Positions 14,701 to 24,433 of a DNA stretch of 64,000 nt are shown one piece after another. Every line of letters starts with the position of its first letter. The stretch's first letter is position 1. Source of the DNA: Owenia fusiformis. Its lineage: Eukaryota; Annelida; Polychaeta; Sabellida; Oweniidae. The translations under genes were made by a program, and so were the position numbers. Under the pieces are notes generated by a model, which was not told where the DNA came from, did not search any database, and saw only the letters and a program-made list of their open reading frames with translations. The stretch lies in NCBI GenBank assembly GCA_903813345.2, contig CAIIXF020000008.1, positions 30,258,005 through 30,322,004 on the forward strand, in the 5' to 3' direction.

Positions 14701-17700
14701 TCAGCATGTTTTGACATTCTGATACCATATTTCTGTTTCACCTGAAACATCTCGGGGCTGAGAGGAAGTGAGATGTCATGGTTTATCCAGGATAATTTTG
14801 GATCGAGTCTCTAAGAATGCCAGGGGCCCAATATGGGGTTTGATTCATGTTATTTCCCTATAGGCTATCGTCTGACTTTTTATTTGTAAGAACGGAAATT
14901 TGGAATATCTCATTTAAAATGGCAACAAAGTAAAATCTTGGCACAGGGGCACAAATAAATTGTTTAAAACGTTTAAAACAAGGACAATCATTAATCTTAA
15001 GCATTTGAATCTTTTTAACGGCCGTGAGATTATACTTTTTGGTTCCCATGATTTCAAATCTTTGATCAATTCAATATCTAGAAAAACAATATTAATTGAC
15101 ATTAGACAAAGTCTAACAAATCATGAACGAATCAAACTAAAATTCCTTATAAAACCGGAATCAAATGTTTTAAATGAAATCCAAGTTAAACATGGGTATT
15201 GTCAAACTTATCCCCGATTTAACAATGATGCAAAAATCCATCCTTTGATCATTAGTTTAATCACAAGTTCAGGTTATGTGGATTATAAAGTTAAAACTGT
15301 TAAAGAATAATCCCTTGTCATTGAAAATGATACCGAGACCCTCATACTTCTCCCGGGATACTTCTCTTTAAACCAGACTCGATATTTGGAATACACTCTC
15401 TGTATAAAACACATTATTTAAACCCTCAAAATGAATATATTCAGGCCCGTAGCCTCCCCCCCGGCCAAAAAATCTTTCAAATCATGCAGTTTTCACCATT
15501 CTGAGCACTTTTTTAAGTGATTCTGGCTAATTTTGGACCAAAATTGTAACAAGCGAACCACTTCTGGAATTTTTCAAAAAGTGAATCCCCCTTGGCAACT
15601 CCTGGCTACAGGCCTGATACTCTTTGGTGTAAAATAAAGGTAATTTTGCTTAGCGCCTGTTTCGAGATTCGCAAAATTAAACCCTGATTCAATCCATTCC
15701 TAGCAAAACACCAAACGCTGAAAAAGGACACATCGTGAAAGGAAACAAAAATATTATTTTCAAAGTGCCGAAACAAACATGTCTTATTGTATTTTATGGC
15801 TATATCAATTGAATACATGTTACAGGGACGTAGCCAGCCTTCAGTCAGGGTGGTGCGATCGTCAAAAAATCGGTTTTCAGTCGGGGGGATGCGATTGTGG
15901 CATATAAACAAGCCAAAAATTAAGATTTATCTTGATTTTTACAAAAATTGATGCAAATTCCTTCAAAATTGAACTAGAAGTTTCAAATGAAAGCCATTCA
16001 AACCTCCTTTTTTCTTCCTTCTCTATTGGTTAAGCGGGGGGGGGCACTGGCGGATATGGGGGGGGGGGGCAGGGGCCCGGGCCCCCCCCCCCTTGGGTGG
16101 GCCCAGAAAAAAAAAATTGTGCCCAAAAAAAATTTTGAGCCAAAATTGGCTTTAAAGCCCCAAAAAATAGGCCTTTTTGGTCATAAATTGGCCTTGTAAG
16201 GCCTTATTTGTTAATTTTAGGCCAAATTTTGAAGAAAATGGGCCTCAAAATTTCAAAATTTGGGCCCACTTTTGGGTTTTTGGGGCCCAAAGTTTTTTTT
16301 CTCATACCACAGGTTTGGGCCCCCCCCCCCTTGTTGGTTCCCAGATCCGCCCCTGGGGGGGGTGCGATCATTCACGAATCGCACCCCCCCCCCCCCCTGG
16401 TTACGCCTATGTGTTAAAACTTAACACAATATCAATATTTAAAACTGTATCTTGTAAGTGGCTTATTAAGCATCAGATCAATCACTAAGAACCCCTCTTA
16501 TCTGCCGTTTGCGTTTGGAAGGATAAAGACAAAGGGGACGCGGCTACATGTATATCGCGATAACGTGAAATCTTTATGACATATCCCTTCACCAATATTC
16601 TTAACACCACTTATTAAAGGATGCATGCATCAAGGGGTAGACATCATTCAAAAGACATAAACATGACCGGGTCGGTCAGGGGAAGGTTTGCATACGATGC
16701 AATTTGTACATGCAAGCTCATTTTTCACATATAAATTAATAAAGTCGATTCCTTGGGAATACGTTATTGGGTTCATGAGCGTAACGAGGAGAAGCGGTGG
16801 GTTCGCACCCCCTCCTACAAGCAATAAAAGGTACCATAAGGTAGAGGAAGAAAAGAGCATTAAATTGATTTTTTGTTTGAAGCTTCTAGCTCAGGTTTGA
16901 AGGAAGTTGCATCATTTTCGTAAAAATTCAAAACAAATATTTTTTTGCCTCATTTATGTCACGATCGCACCCCCCCCCCCCGACTGAAAACCTAAAATAT
17001 TTCGGTGATTGCATCACCCCTCCCCCCGACTGAAAGCTGGCTACGGACCTGGGGTTTTATCGAAAACTATATCGTCAACATTTTATCATTATGTGGAAAG
17101 TCCAATATGAAATCTTAAATGGTAAATATGTTGCATTTATGGAGGGAATTCCACTGTAAACTATAATGTGAATGTTTGATATGAATACTTCCATACAACC
17201 ATCAATATCCATTCTTTTGAAATAAGATGTTACAACAAAGGGAATATTGAAAACTACAGTGATAAGAGCATCTTTCTGACTGCTAATTATGTGTATCAAC
17301 ATTTTGATTGCACCTCAGCTGGAGATTAAATCTTATAATAATTTGATCAAAGGGATTGTAATTTTCCCCAATTCGCTTATCTATGTTACAATCTGTATAC
17401 TTGTTATATTGTGAGCGGTATGTGTTGATAAACCAAAAAGATATGTTTTTTGGATATCAACATTTAGAAAAAAGTGTAAGATACCATTCTATATGTTTAT
17501 CTTAGTGTTTAGCATACTAGGTAAGAATGGGGGATGGGCTTGGGGGGGGGGGGTCCGTCTTTGAATAATTCCAAGGGGTTCATATATTATCACAATTTTG
17601 CTACAAAATCACTTGGAAAGTGCATGATTTGAAAGATTATTTGGCCAAGGCGTCCGCTATTAACATGAGTATGAATTTTATAAAAAAATTACTTGAATCA

Positions 17701-20700
17701 AAATCGAAGAATTCCTTGCCCCGTGTGTTCACCATTCACCCCGGGGGTTCACACTCGGCTCAGGTGGGGTACCTTTTTTACATTTGGTATGTCAAGCCAA
17801 TGGACCCACATTTTAAGACAGATTTTTCCATTTTCTGGTATAAGAATCGGTGTGGAAAATATGTTACCCCTCATTGGTCCCGGGGCATTGGTCTAGTTGT
17901 TACACATATCCTTCATTTGAGGTTGTTTATGATCATTTTACTCAAATATCTGCCTTCTTCTCGGGGCATTCGATATTTCGAATGGCCTTGGTCTTATATT
18001 CTGGATATTTGGTACCCGGGGGTATGGCATTGGTTCTATATTTGGATGTTTGACATGGCATTGGTCTTGTGTTTGGACATTTGATATGGCTTTTTGGGGT
18101 TTATTTTAGTTTGTATGAGAACACATTTAATGCCCCCCCCCCCAAATTACAAATCTTCATCTATTCTCTCTATCCCAAAGGTGGATCGGAAGCATGAAAA
18201 ACAGATGCAGACTCGGGACAGTTGCAAGGGTGGCTTTAATGGAGAAATTCGTTTTGATTTTGAGTCTAACTAAAATATTTTGTCACAAATAATTATTAAA
18301 TACGCAAATAGCCTGTTTTATTAAATGAGACTAGGGCAAAAAATCTATTCATTGAATCTAAAGCCTAGACGATATCTTCTGTAATCAAGGTGGTTTTGGT
18401 ACACTTCCGCAATTATAAAAACAAAAACATAGACTAAGTTATTAATCTTTTGTTATCATATCAGATTAAGTCAGTTTTGTCTCCGATTGTTATGCATGTG
18501 TGTGTATCGACTCCAGTGAACAACATTAAGTGAATCAATCCTTGAAATTCCCAAATTCATTCCAAATTCTGGCCGTTAACCCTCCCCCTCCCCCATGTCT
18601 CTTAATTACATTTATTTTGCAAATGATATATAAATTATAGATTAAAATATTTCATTTTCGAATTGCACAAAGGGCAACATGTGAAGATAAAACCGCGATC
18701 ATAAAGCTACTTGCGAAACAAAGTGGTTTATGGTCCCCAATATCATTATTATATTAATACCAATACAATGTACCTCTATGAATATCATAAATTCACTCCT
18801 TTTACATATCAATAGTCAAACAAATTAATGCTACAGTTGGTTATCAATCGGAGTTCACGACATATTGATTACTCTTTAATACAAAATTTAACCATTTTAG
18901 AATGGGTAACTCACCCCCCCCCCCGTCCATGTCCATGAAGTGCGTAGACTGACATAATAGTGTCATTTATTAATTAAACATCACTGATTTATGTTGAGAC
19001 ATTCAGTGCGATTATTTCATTTCTTTGTTCAAAAAGTTAAAGCACCGATTAAATACATTTTTTTATCACACAAAAGGGGCAGAATACTTGACCTTGTATC
19101 AATTCATATCCCGATAATTCTTTACAAGGGAATGTTTCTTATTAAAACATAAGCAGCGCCTAGGCGTCGATTGGGGGGGGGGGTCAATCCGGTGTTCTCA
19201 GGCTATGTACAGCCAAGTATCCTGTTTATGTAAAAACCCTACGTTCCCGAATCACAATCAGACAATTAATTAGTATATTTGCTGTGTCTAGCAATTGATC
19301 ATAGAATTAGATGTTGCGAAAACTATGGGAACTTGTACCTGTCTGTTTATGGATAGGCTGGGAAAGAACAGCAGAGAGAATGGTACATTCGATTGAATAT
19401 GCTTGTTTTGCCCAATTGTGTTTTAAAATGCCCCTCTTTTATCATATGTATGGTCACAAGTTAAGTCGGCGATAATTTGTATTGACTTAACTTGAAACAA
19501 ATTACTCCGAAATCCAAATACTCATCGAAAAGTAAGGTTATCTTCATATTAAGCTAATACAAAATAAATATATAAATAGGCCTGATGTATCAGTGTTTTC
19601 AAAGTTTATTGCACGTTTTATCCTTGAAACGCCTTTCTTTTTCTTATCATGATATGTATTTCCTTCACTTAGGATCAATGCGTCGATTAGCATTGCCTGT
19701 AACTGATTTATATTTTCAAAAGGCGGCATGAAATTGCCAAAATGTTTAAATAAGTCAATGTGTCAGCGTACATACAAAATAGTCTGTTTAATATTTGCTA
19801 CATGTATTTGCTACATGAGAAAATACTTGCAATCACTGCAAATACTGTATGTATTGCTATTGGTAATTAGGTTAGTTGTTTACACATAATTATGTTGTTC
19901 AGTGTGCCAAGAGCGTGTCAAGAGATTCCATTAATTGTCACAGGGCGTGCAAAGACTTTTTGACATGGTCTTTACACGTCTTTGCACTGCGTGTGCCAAG
20001 AAGTGCAAAGAGATGTAAAGAGTTGAATTCATCGCGTGTCAAGAGGTGTAAATAATTGGCACGTCTAGAAACCCGGCGTGTAAAGACCAGTTTCTAGACG
20101 TGTCAAGAGTTGGAATCCCATATTTCACGCAGTGTGTTGAGAACGAGGTAGAACTAATTGCAAACGGGTTTAAACTGATTAAGAATGTATTTAACACTGC
20201 TTATGAACGAGTTAGCAAAAATATAGCTATCACACCAAACAAGTTGCCACTGCGTTCTTCAAAACTGGTTTTAAACTGTATGCAAACGGAATGAACGTAG
20301 CTGCAACTTTCTAAGGTCTATTTACGAACTTTATGAACGTTCTCAGACGGGAATGTGATTTTAGAATTTTGAATCGATTCAAAATTCGATGGCGACCATA
20401 CCGTTCTGTAATCAGGTCATGATGACCTTCTAGACTAAGGGACGCGTTCTACGACGTTGCACACCGACGTGGTGCGACCTGAACGAACTGCGAACGAGAT
20501 GGACGTATTGAAGACTGTTTAAGAACGAAGAAGCTAATTATTTCAGACATATTTCCCGACCACAGCCAGATTGAGCCCGTTTTACGACGTTTTCGTAGGA
20601 CTGGCAAGAACGGGTAAGAACTAGTTTGGTGTGATAGGGGGGTTAATAAAGGTTATATTCACACATAGCTAGGCAAGGTACTGATTTTGTATCTTGTAGG

Positions 20701-23183
20701 CAATTTCGTAGAAAATATTTTGCAATGTGTGAAAATAATTTAAGCCCAAGACTGAAGGCATTGTGGCTGCACATTGTGTTTGCACTCTCACAAGCATCGT
20801 TTCCTAAACTTTGCATTCCCACTGCAAGGTCGTGCAAAGATTTGGAAACGACACTTTCCATAGAATGATTCAGCACACAATGCACTGAATTAAATCCTTT
20901 ATATGTAGATGTACTTCTTTATGTGTCTTGTTAAACTAAGGCGGGTGATGAGTGATGCACCATTGACTATTGTATTCAACTTGCCTTAATTTAATCTCAT
21001 GTTTTATTGTCTTTACAAAATACTGGATTTGACCTAGTTCTTGATTTTTGACCTGGATCAAATTTTGACTCCATGTCCAAGCAAATAGCTACTGCGCAAT
21101 ACAATTATTTTCAAAGTTTAATAAACTGTATCATTTTATTTTAAGTTGCATTGGATATTTTATCCCGTAACATGCTCCTGGTTTGTGATTTGTTATTTTA
21201 TTTGTGCTTCATCATTCAAAAATGCAATTACCTTGGGAACTTTACACGCCTTTTTACAGTCCGCTTTTTTACCTTTGCAAATACCTCTGGTGCATAGCTT
21301 GGCGCCGTCAACGATATCAATGATCACTACAAACAGGATTTTGATATTTTTAATTGACAGAGCTTTTATTATAAGTTACTAATTTATATGTATATAAACA
21401 GTTAGATGTTTTACTAGTAGTAAGTACCATTTTGTTGCGAGGATACTTCTCGTCTATTTGCATTGTTCGTACAAATGAGAAAAGACAAAGTTCAGCACTC
21501 ATGAAACTAAACTGAAATTTAATGCTTTGATACACATTAGAGAGGATAGATAACCCCCCTGTCACACCAAACTAGTTCTTACTCGTTCTTGCCAGTCCTT
21601 CGATAACGCTGTAAAACGGGCTCAATCTGACTGTGGTCGGAAAATATGTCTAAAGTAATTAGCTACTTCGTTCATAAACAGTCTTCAATACGTCCATCCT
21701 ATTCGCAGTTCATTCAGGTCGCACCATGTCGGTGTGCAACGTCGTCCCTTAGTCTAGAAGGTCATCATGACCTGATTACAAAACGGTATGGTCGTCATCG
21801 AATTTTGAATCATTTCAAAATTCTGAAATCACCTTCCCGTCTGAGAACGTTCATGAAGTTCGTAAATAGTCCTTAGACAGCTGCAGCTAAAACCAGTTTT
21901 GAAGAACGCAGTGGCAACTTGTTTGGTGTGATAGCTATATTTTTGCTAACTCGTTCATAAGCAGTCTTTAATACGTTCTTAATCAGTTTAAACCAGTTTG
22001 CAATTATTTTTACCTCGTTCTCAATACGTCCCCAGACAGTTCAACTCGTTGTAAAAACGTCCCTAGTAGGATTGAAGTACGACGGTTCCGTTCGTAGTAC
22101 GTCCAGCTCGTCGTTAGTACGTTGTCGCTCGTTCTAATTGTAGAACCTGACGACCACGAGAGCATTTTGAGCAAGTTCTAAGTTCTAATGGACCTACCCG
22201 TTCAAGTACGTTCGATGACGTTTGTAAATAGACCCCAAACGGTTCTTAGTACGTCCAGTCCGTTCGTACACAGTTGAAGCCCGTTTTCGAGAACGTTGTG
22301 AGAACTAGTTTGGTGTGATAGTAGGGTTAGATACACGGGCAACCTAAACCTGAATCTGTATTAATGCGTACTCTGAAAATTGTTTCTAAGATGAGGGAGT
22401 TTAAGCTTGCAATGTTTTTCACAACCTAAACATAATTTTACATAATTTGTTTCGCGCACACGTTCAGATTTAGGTTTTACGTCGTCCAAAAGGTGAAATC
22501 TTATCATCTCTAATATCTCCAAAACTCTTTTACGTCCGCTTCTAAAAAGTGCAAACTTATAAAAGCCAGACGTGTGTTCTTTATACAGACTGAATGTTTG
22601 TTTCATCCATTAGAATGTTTGTTCATGGGAACATTTCATAATAATGTCCTTTCTTGATTCTCTTGCAATTGATCTAGTACGCCAATGTATTTTTCGTAAA
22701 ATGATTTAAGTACTCGACTGATCGATGCTGAGTATTTTTTCCAGGAGACACTTAACAAGAATGCTCTGCCTTCTTTTGCCGTGAACGCTATCATATGTCT
22801 ATTGCGTAGAACATCAATTTGAAAGTATTTTTCATCCGTGAAGCCAATTTTATTCAAATTTTAAGTCAAAAACTTATCATCAACGTTTTGTCAGCGAGTT
22901 TTTCTATTCTGTCGTAGTTCTTGGGTCCACTGCCTGATTTCTTTTCAACTGAACCTGTCATTTCCATTTTATGATCACATTGTTCACGGAACTTTAACCA
23001 AGTTTTCCCCAGAATTTTAACGACATCATGTCATTTGAATGGCTTATGTTTGAAAGGGTTTATACAAAGGATAATAAAGTACGGCCCATTTTTATGTCCA
23101 TCCGATATTTGTATAAATTAGGTATACTTACATATTGTCACAAACAAGAAGCCAGCCGAGTACACAAGATGCCTAAACGACAT
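2333..23183 (-). CDS. gene C: large secreted multidomain protein (eight-Cys, TSP1, VWD, C8, TIL, two novel modules, TSP1, VWC-like, Cys-rich tail)
   Basis: Sixteen exons (minus strand): 23183-23132, 21326-21232, 12686-12590, 11184-10993, 10807-10677, 10283-10167, 9988-9785, 9609-9470, 9243-9124, 8347-8193, 7561-7397, 7067-6861, 4793-4590, 4095-3913, 3160-3068, 2715-2333. Sum 2538 nt, or 845 residues, all phases closing. Order by residue: signal peptide 1-20; eight-cysteine module to 81; TSP1-like 82-145 (CIWGPWSKDTKCTCC); VWD 146-343 (CWGWGDVHYHSFDD, FQGVCKYTLVED); C8 343-434; TIL 435-489 (CGPNEVYLYDGPGCEPQC); two unrecognised cysteine modules 490-626; canonical TSP1 627-687; VWC-like 688-718; cysteine-rich end to 845. 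Exons 5-11 match gene B or A in length. Exon 1 is the least certain; its donor GTAAGTATACC and phase agree with genes A and B. An extracellular role is inferred. Confidence 0.88.
3068..3160 (-). CDS. gene C exon 15: VWC-like segment
   Basis: A 93-nt phase 1-1 exon encoding ECPIRPLCRFSC, then LPGTCCPTCFR. The CCPxC ending preceded by PG is the closing motif of VWC domains. Only the C-terminal part of a VWC is present, so it may be a short derivative. Acceptor CTATTTTAG, donor GTGAGTATG. Confidence 0.75.
3913..4095 (-). CDS. gene C exon 14: canonical thrombospondin type 1 domain
   Basis: A 183-nt phase 1-1 exon encoding CKWGPWSCWRYRPC, RACGGGTRTSTRSR, then three more cysteines (TCNE, PCNTHAC). 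The W-x2-W-S core, CxxxCGGG and arginine-rich strand are those of a normal TSP1 repeat, unlike the divergent CC-containing TSP1-like exon near the N-terminus. Acceptor TATTTCAG, donor GTAAGTAAC. Confidence 0.9.
4372..4500 (-). pseudogene. decayed third copy of the cysteine module of gene C
   Basis: The minus strand encodes AIEVIKGKSSHVRECPRD, then QVFEIVGHHTCSF, aligning to the second half of exon 13. The first half (DPRYG, CC, WYWP) is absent and the C-x-C pair is reduced to C-x-F. An acceptor at 4471-4470 and a donor GTAAAT after 4372 exist. The resulting exon would enter in phase 1 and leave in phase 0, breaking the frame of exon 14, so I treat it as a relic not spliced into gene C. Confidence 0.7.
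4590..7067 (-). CDS. gene C exons 12 and 13: tandem copies of an unrecognised ~68-residue cysteine module
   Basis: Exon 12 (7067-6861) and exon 13 (4793-4590) are both phase 1-1 and encode the same fold pattern: CPP, DPRYG, a CC pair, TWYWP, YST, IPDG, a single C, then GQVFK, SHxKCGCV. Six cysteines per copy: one, a pair, one, then C-x-C. I know no family with the WYWP and GQVFK blocks together. A third, decayed copy lies at 4372-4500. Genes A and B lack this module. Confidence 0.85.
5190..5950 (-). mobile_element. decayed Penelope-like reverse transcriptase remnant
   Basis: Minus-strand fragments read FHQSVGIPMGTDCAPFLADT followed by FSYE, then YPAELE and SAHYIDLLM. The PMGTxCAPLLAD block with a downstream YP-ELE segment belongs to reverse transcriptases of Penelope-like or related retroelements common in aquatic invertebrates. 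Several stops and frame changes interrupt it. Gene C intron 12. Confidence 0.6.
5958..6585. mobile_element. mariner-like MITE, 628 bp
   Basis: Ends AGAGGAGTGATTCAAAAGTA and the complement of CGAGGTGTAATTCAAAAGTA, flanked by TA. The GAGGTGTAATTC terminus is typical of mariner-type inverted repeats. No transposase frame is visible. Gene C intron 12. Confidence 0.7.
8580..9035 (+). repeat. dispersed repeat P, copy 1
   Basis: Contains AAGATGGCCGCC, then TTTGTTACGGACGCC, a short GCCGAACACCAACC minisatellite and CAATATGTCACC-like sequence. Related copies occur at about 37,820-38,160 and 46,020-46,140 in the same orientation. The family is unknown to me. Confidence 0.55.
11429..11855. mobile_element. 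foldback element in gene C intron 3
   Basis: Outer arms carry ATTAAGATTATA and CCTATAT words inverted across a centre near 11,645. Each arm itself holds a smaller hairpin built from CGATTGAGTATTTTGTTCA and its complement, so the element folds at two scales. Termini are not sharp and I see no clear target duplication. Confidence 0.6.
12237..12352. repeat. short inverted repeat
   Basis: AAAGGTCACTGAACAGAATA on the left pairs with TATTCTGTTAAGTGACCTTT on the right across about 50 bp, in gene C intron 3. A small MITE or stem-loop. Confidence 0.6.
12590..21326 (-). CDS. gene C exons 2 and 3: eight-cysteine N-terminal module
   Basis: Exon 2 (21326-21232, 95 nt) encodes CTRGICKGKKADCKKACK. Exon 3 (12686-12590, 97 nt) encodes CFKQC, 13 residues, then CKENC. 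Gene B has the same two exons with the same lengths (30049-29955 and 29809-29713). Exon 3 reads as a C-x3-C-x13-C-x3-C helical-hairpin pattern in both genes. Four plus four cysteines make a compact unit. I do not recognise a named family. The intron between them is 8.5 kb, mostly mobile DNA. Confidence 0.8.
13200..20134. mobile_element. CACTA/EnSpm-type element CA, 6.9 kb, non-autonomous
   Basis: Begins CACTGCGTCAAATGTG and ends with the complement of CACTGCGTGAAATATGG, flanked by TGT (13197-13199 and 20135-20137). Subterminal repeats (CGTGTCAAGAG, GTGCAAAGA, CGTCTAGAAAC) match those of element CB. Both share an internal block around TCTTCTGTAATCAAGGTGG (about 18375 here, 32470 in CB). No transposase frame is visible. 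It lies in gene C intron 2 and split an older MITE at its insertion point. Confidence 0.8.
15834..17050. mobile_element. G/C-tract-rich inverted-repeat element with a nested relative
   Basis: Ends share GACGTAGCCAGC and TTCAGTC words in inverted order, next to G or C runs and GTGCGATC. A second element of about 320 bp (16044-16362), rich in GGGCCC and bounded by GGCGGAT and ATCCGCC, sits inside it. Two further copies of a related ~200-bp repeat are at about 13795-13995 and 15443-15625. All lie inside element CA. Confidence 0.5.
21554..22326. mobile_element. Harbinger-like MITE copy MR, inverted relative of ML
   Basis: Starts CCCCCCTGTCACACCAAACT and ends TTTGGTGTGATAGTAGGG. Its whole length is similar to ML in inverted orientation. 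TTA follows the right end and TAA precedes the left, so the duplication is not exact. With ML it brackets gene C exon 2. Located in gene C intron 1. Confidence 0.65.
22361..23030 (-). pseudogene. possible decayed coding remnant in gene C intron 1
   Basis: Two short minus-strand frames (about 22857-22636 and 22606-22361) have protein-like composition. The first has a FTDEKYFQID string that resembles the start of a mariner-type catalytic block. The rest does not align to a family I know. It could be transposase debris; function is not supported. Confidence 0.25.
23132..23183 (-). CDS. gene C exon 1, signal peptide
   Basis: Reads MSFRHLVYSAGFLFVTI, a basic then hydrophobic leader, followed by a donor whose first ten bases (GTAAGTATAC) equal those of gene A exon 1. 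It ends in phase 1 as in the other two genes. Joined to exon 2 it continues L-I-I-D-I-V-D-G, parallel to L-I-V-E-R-V-Q-G in gene B. It is 18 nt longer than the 34-nt first exons of A and B. Confidence 0.7.
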
Positions 23184-24227
23184 CTTGTAGTGTGCTTGTA
23201 TACAAAAATTCGAATGCATCAAGTTATACAGATACTCCTTAATAAATGCACACATAAATACACACTCAGATAAATTGCAATATCAAATAGGTCATCATGA
23301 ATGGTTGCAATAATAGTAAACCATGAATCAATATAAAAGTCAACATCATCAACCATATTTGTTTGGAAATGAAAAGCGAAAGCGGACTTATATTGTAGTT
23401 TTGTGAATTAAAAACTATAAATCTAATACTGTGTAAATTAAGGTTTTAATATATGAGATATATGGTAAGTATATCAATTGCTATTTGCCAATTGTTCATT
23501 TTTGTATCTTTTGAAAATACAACAGCAACATTTGTTGTGTGACTTTTAAATTAACTATAAAAAGGCATGTCGATGTTCTTTCAGTAGTTAAAATACGTGG
23601 TAATGAGAATTATTTTTATTAAGGAAATTGGTTTTTGAACTGTGTACCTGGGAAGTAGGAAAGGACATTAAATCTACATTTCATATTTTGTGCATGAATG
23701 TAAATGAACTAACTCATATTTATATGATAGCTATCTAAAATGTCGTACAGTTCTCCCCATTCGTTTTAAAACTTGATGTTGATATAAAACTTGTTGGATA
23801 CGAAATTTTCTCCATAATCAGATTAGTAAGGAAAGGTTTGGCAGCGATATGATGAACTATTGAACACACATGGGAATCCTATCGACTGAGGTTTTATAAC
23901 GTGCCACTATTCACCCCGGAATAGCCTGAAAACGGTGAAGTCAGGTACCGTTACAAAGGTTCCTAGGAATCCTAGGAGTCCTACCACGGACTTATTTTCC
24001 AAGGGGATTTGTACTCCTGTTACACAGGGAATCGTCCAGGATTCATGTGTCAAATAGTTTACAAATGAATCCAGCCATTTGGAATCATACAGGATTCATA
24101 TGTCACATGGCTTACAAATTATTCCTGTAACCAGAACCCTGACTGAATCCATTGCCGTACATACTTTACAAACGAATTTTGTAATTTAGACAGCATTATA
24201 TTTTAATTCAAATGATTCTTATCAGTT

Positions 24228-24433
24228 TTAACTTTTAGGATTAATAATAAATGGTTCGAAAATTCTCTTAGGTCTGGATGGGATGCATTTTCCTTTGCAT
24301 CTTATGTAGTCCTTTCTACAGAAACAGCCCTCTCTACCATGGTCGACACACCAAAATAGCTCTTTCTCTGAGCATTGAACTTCACATCCCGGACCATCAT
24401 ACAAAAATATCTCATTTTGTGGACACCGAATAG
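24228..24433 (-). CDS. gene B terminal exon: TIL domain plus read-through tail
   Basis: TIL domain with CPQNEIFLYDGPGCEVQC, CFCRKDYIRCKGKC and the usual cysteine spacing. In genes A and C this exon is 165 nt and ends at a donor (GAG/GTAGGT and CAG/GTAGGG). Here the matching place reads GAC/CTAAGA, with no GT. Translation runs on for about 13 codons to TAA at 24230-24228. The tail residues look like translated intron. I infer loss of the donor and therefore of the downstream exons. Confidence 0.85.

Larger units (their letters stand above)
12897..20642. mobile_element. Harbinger-like MITE copy ML, split by element CA
   Basis: The left part 12897-13199 and right part 20138-20642 form one element of about 0.8 kb once CA is removed. 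Ends are CCCTACTATCACACC and the complement of CCCCCCTATCACACC, with TTA duplications (12894-12896, 20643-20645). Internal sequence is rich in AACG and CGTTC words. TTA target duplications and non-coding content suggest a PIF/Harbinger MITE. Copy MR is its inverted relative. Confidence 0.7.

Noticed and set aside
14960-15310. Plus-strand frame of 116 residues inside element CA
   Set aside because: Composition is protein-like but I recognise no motif, and there is no splice partner. It could be transposon debris; not enough to annotate.
16044-16417. Overlapping proline- and glycine-rich frames
   Set aside because: Translations of G and C homopolymer tracts within nested repeats.
17620-18084. 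Plus-strand frame of 154 residues
   Set aside because: Composed of repeat-derived sequence (recurring TTTGGACATTTG and GGCATTGGT words) inside element CA; low-complexity, tryptophan-rich translation with no domain.
20643-20885. Minus-strand frame of 80 residues next to gene C exon 2
   Set aside because: Protein-like and cysteine-containing, but neither gene A nor B has an equivalent exon and the phases around it already close without it.
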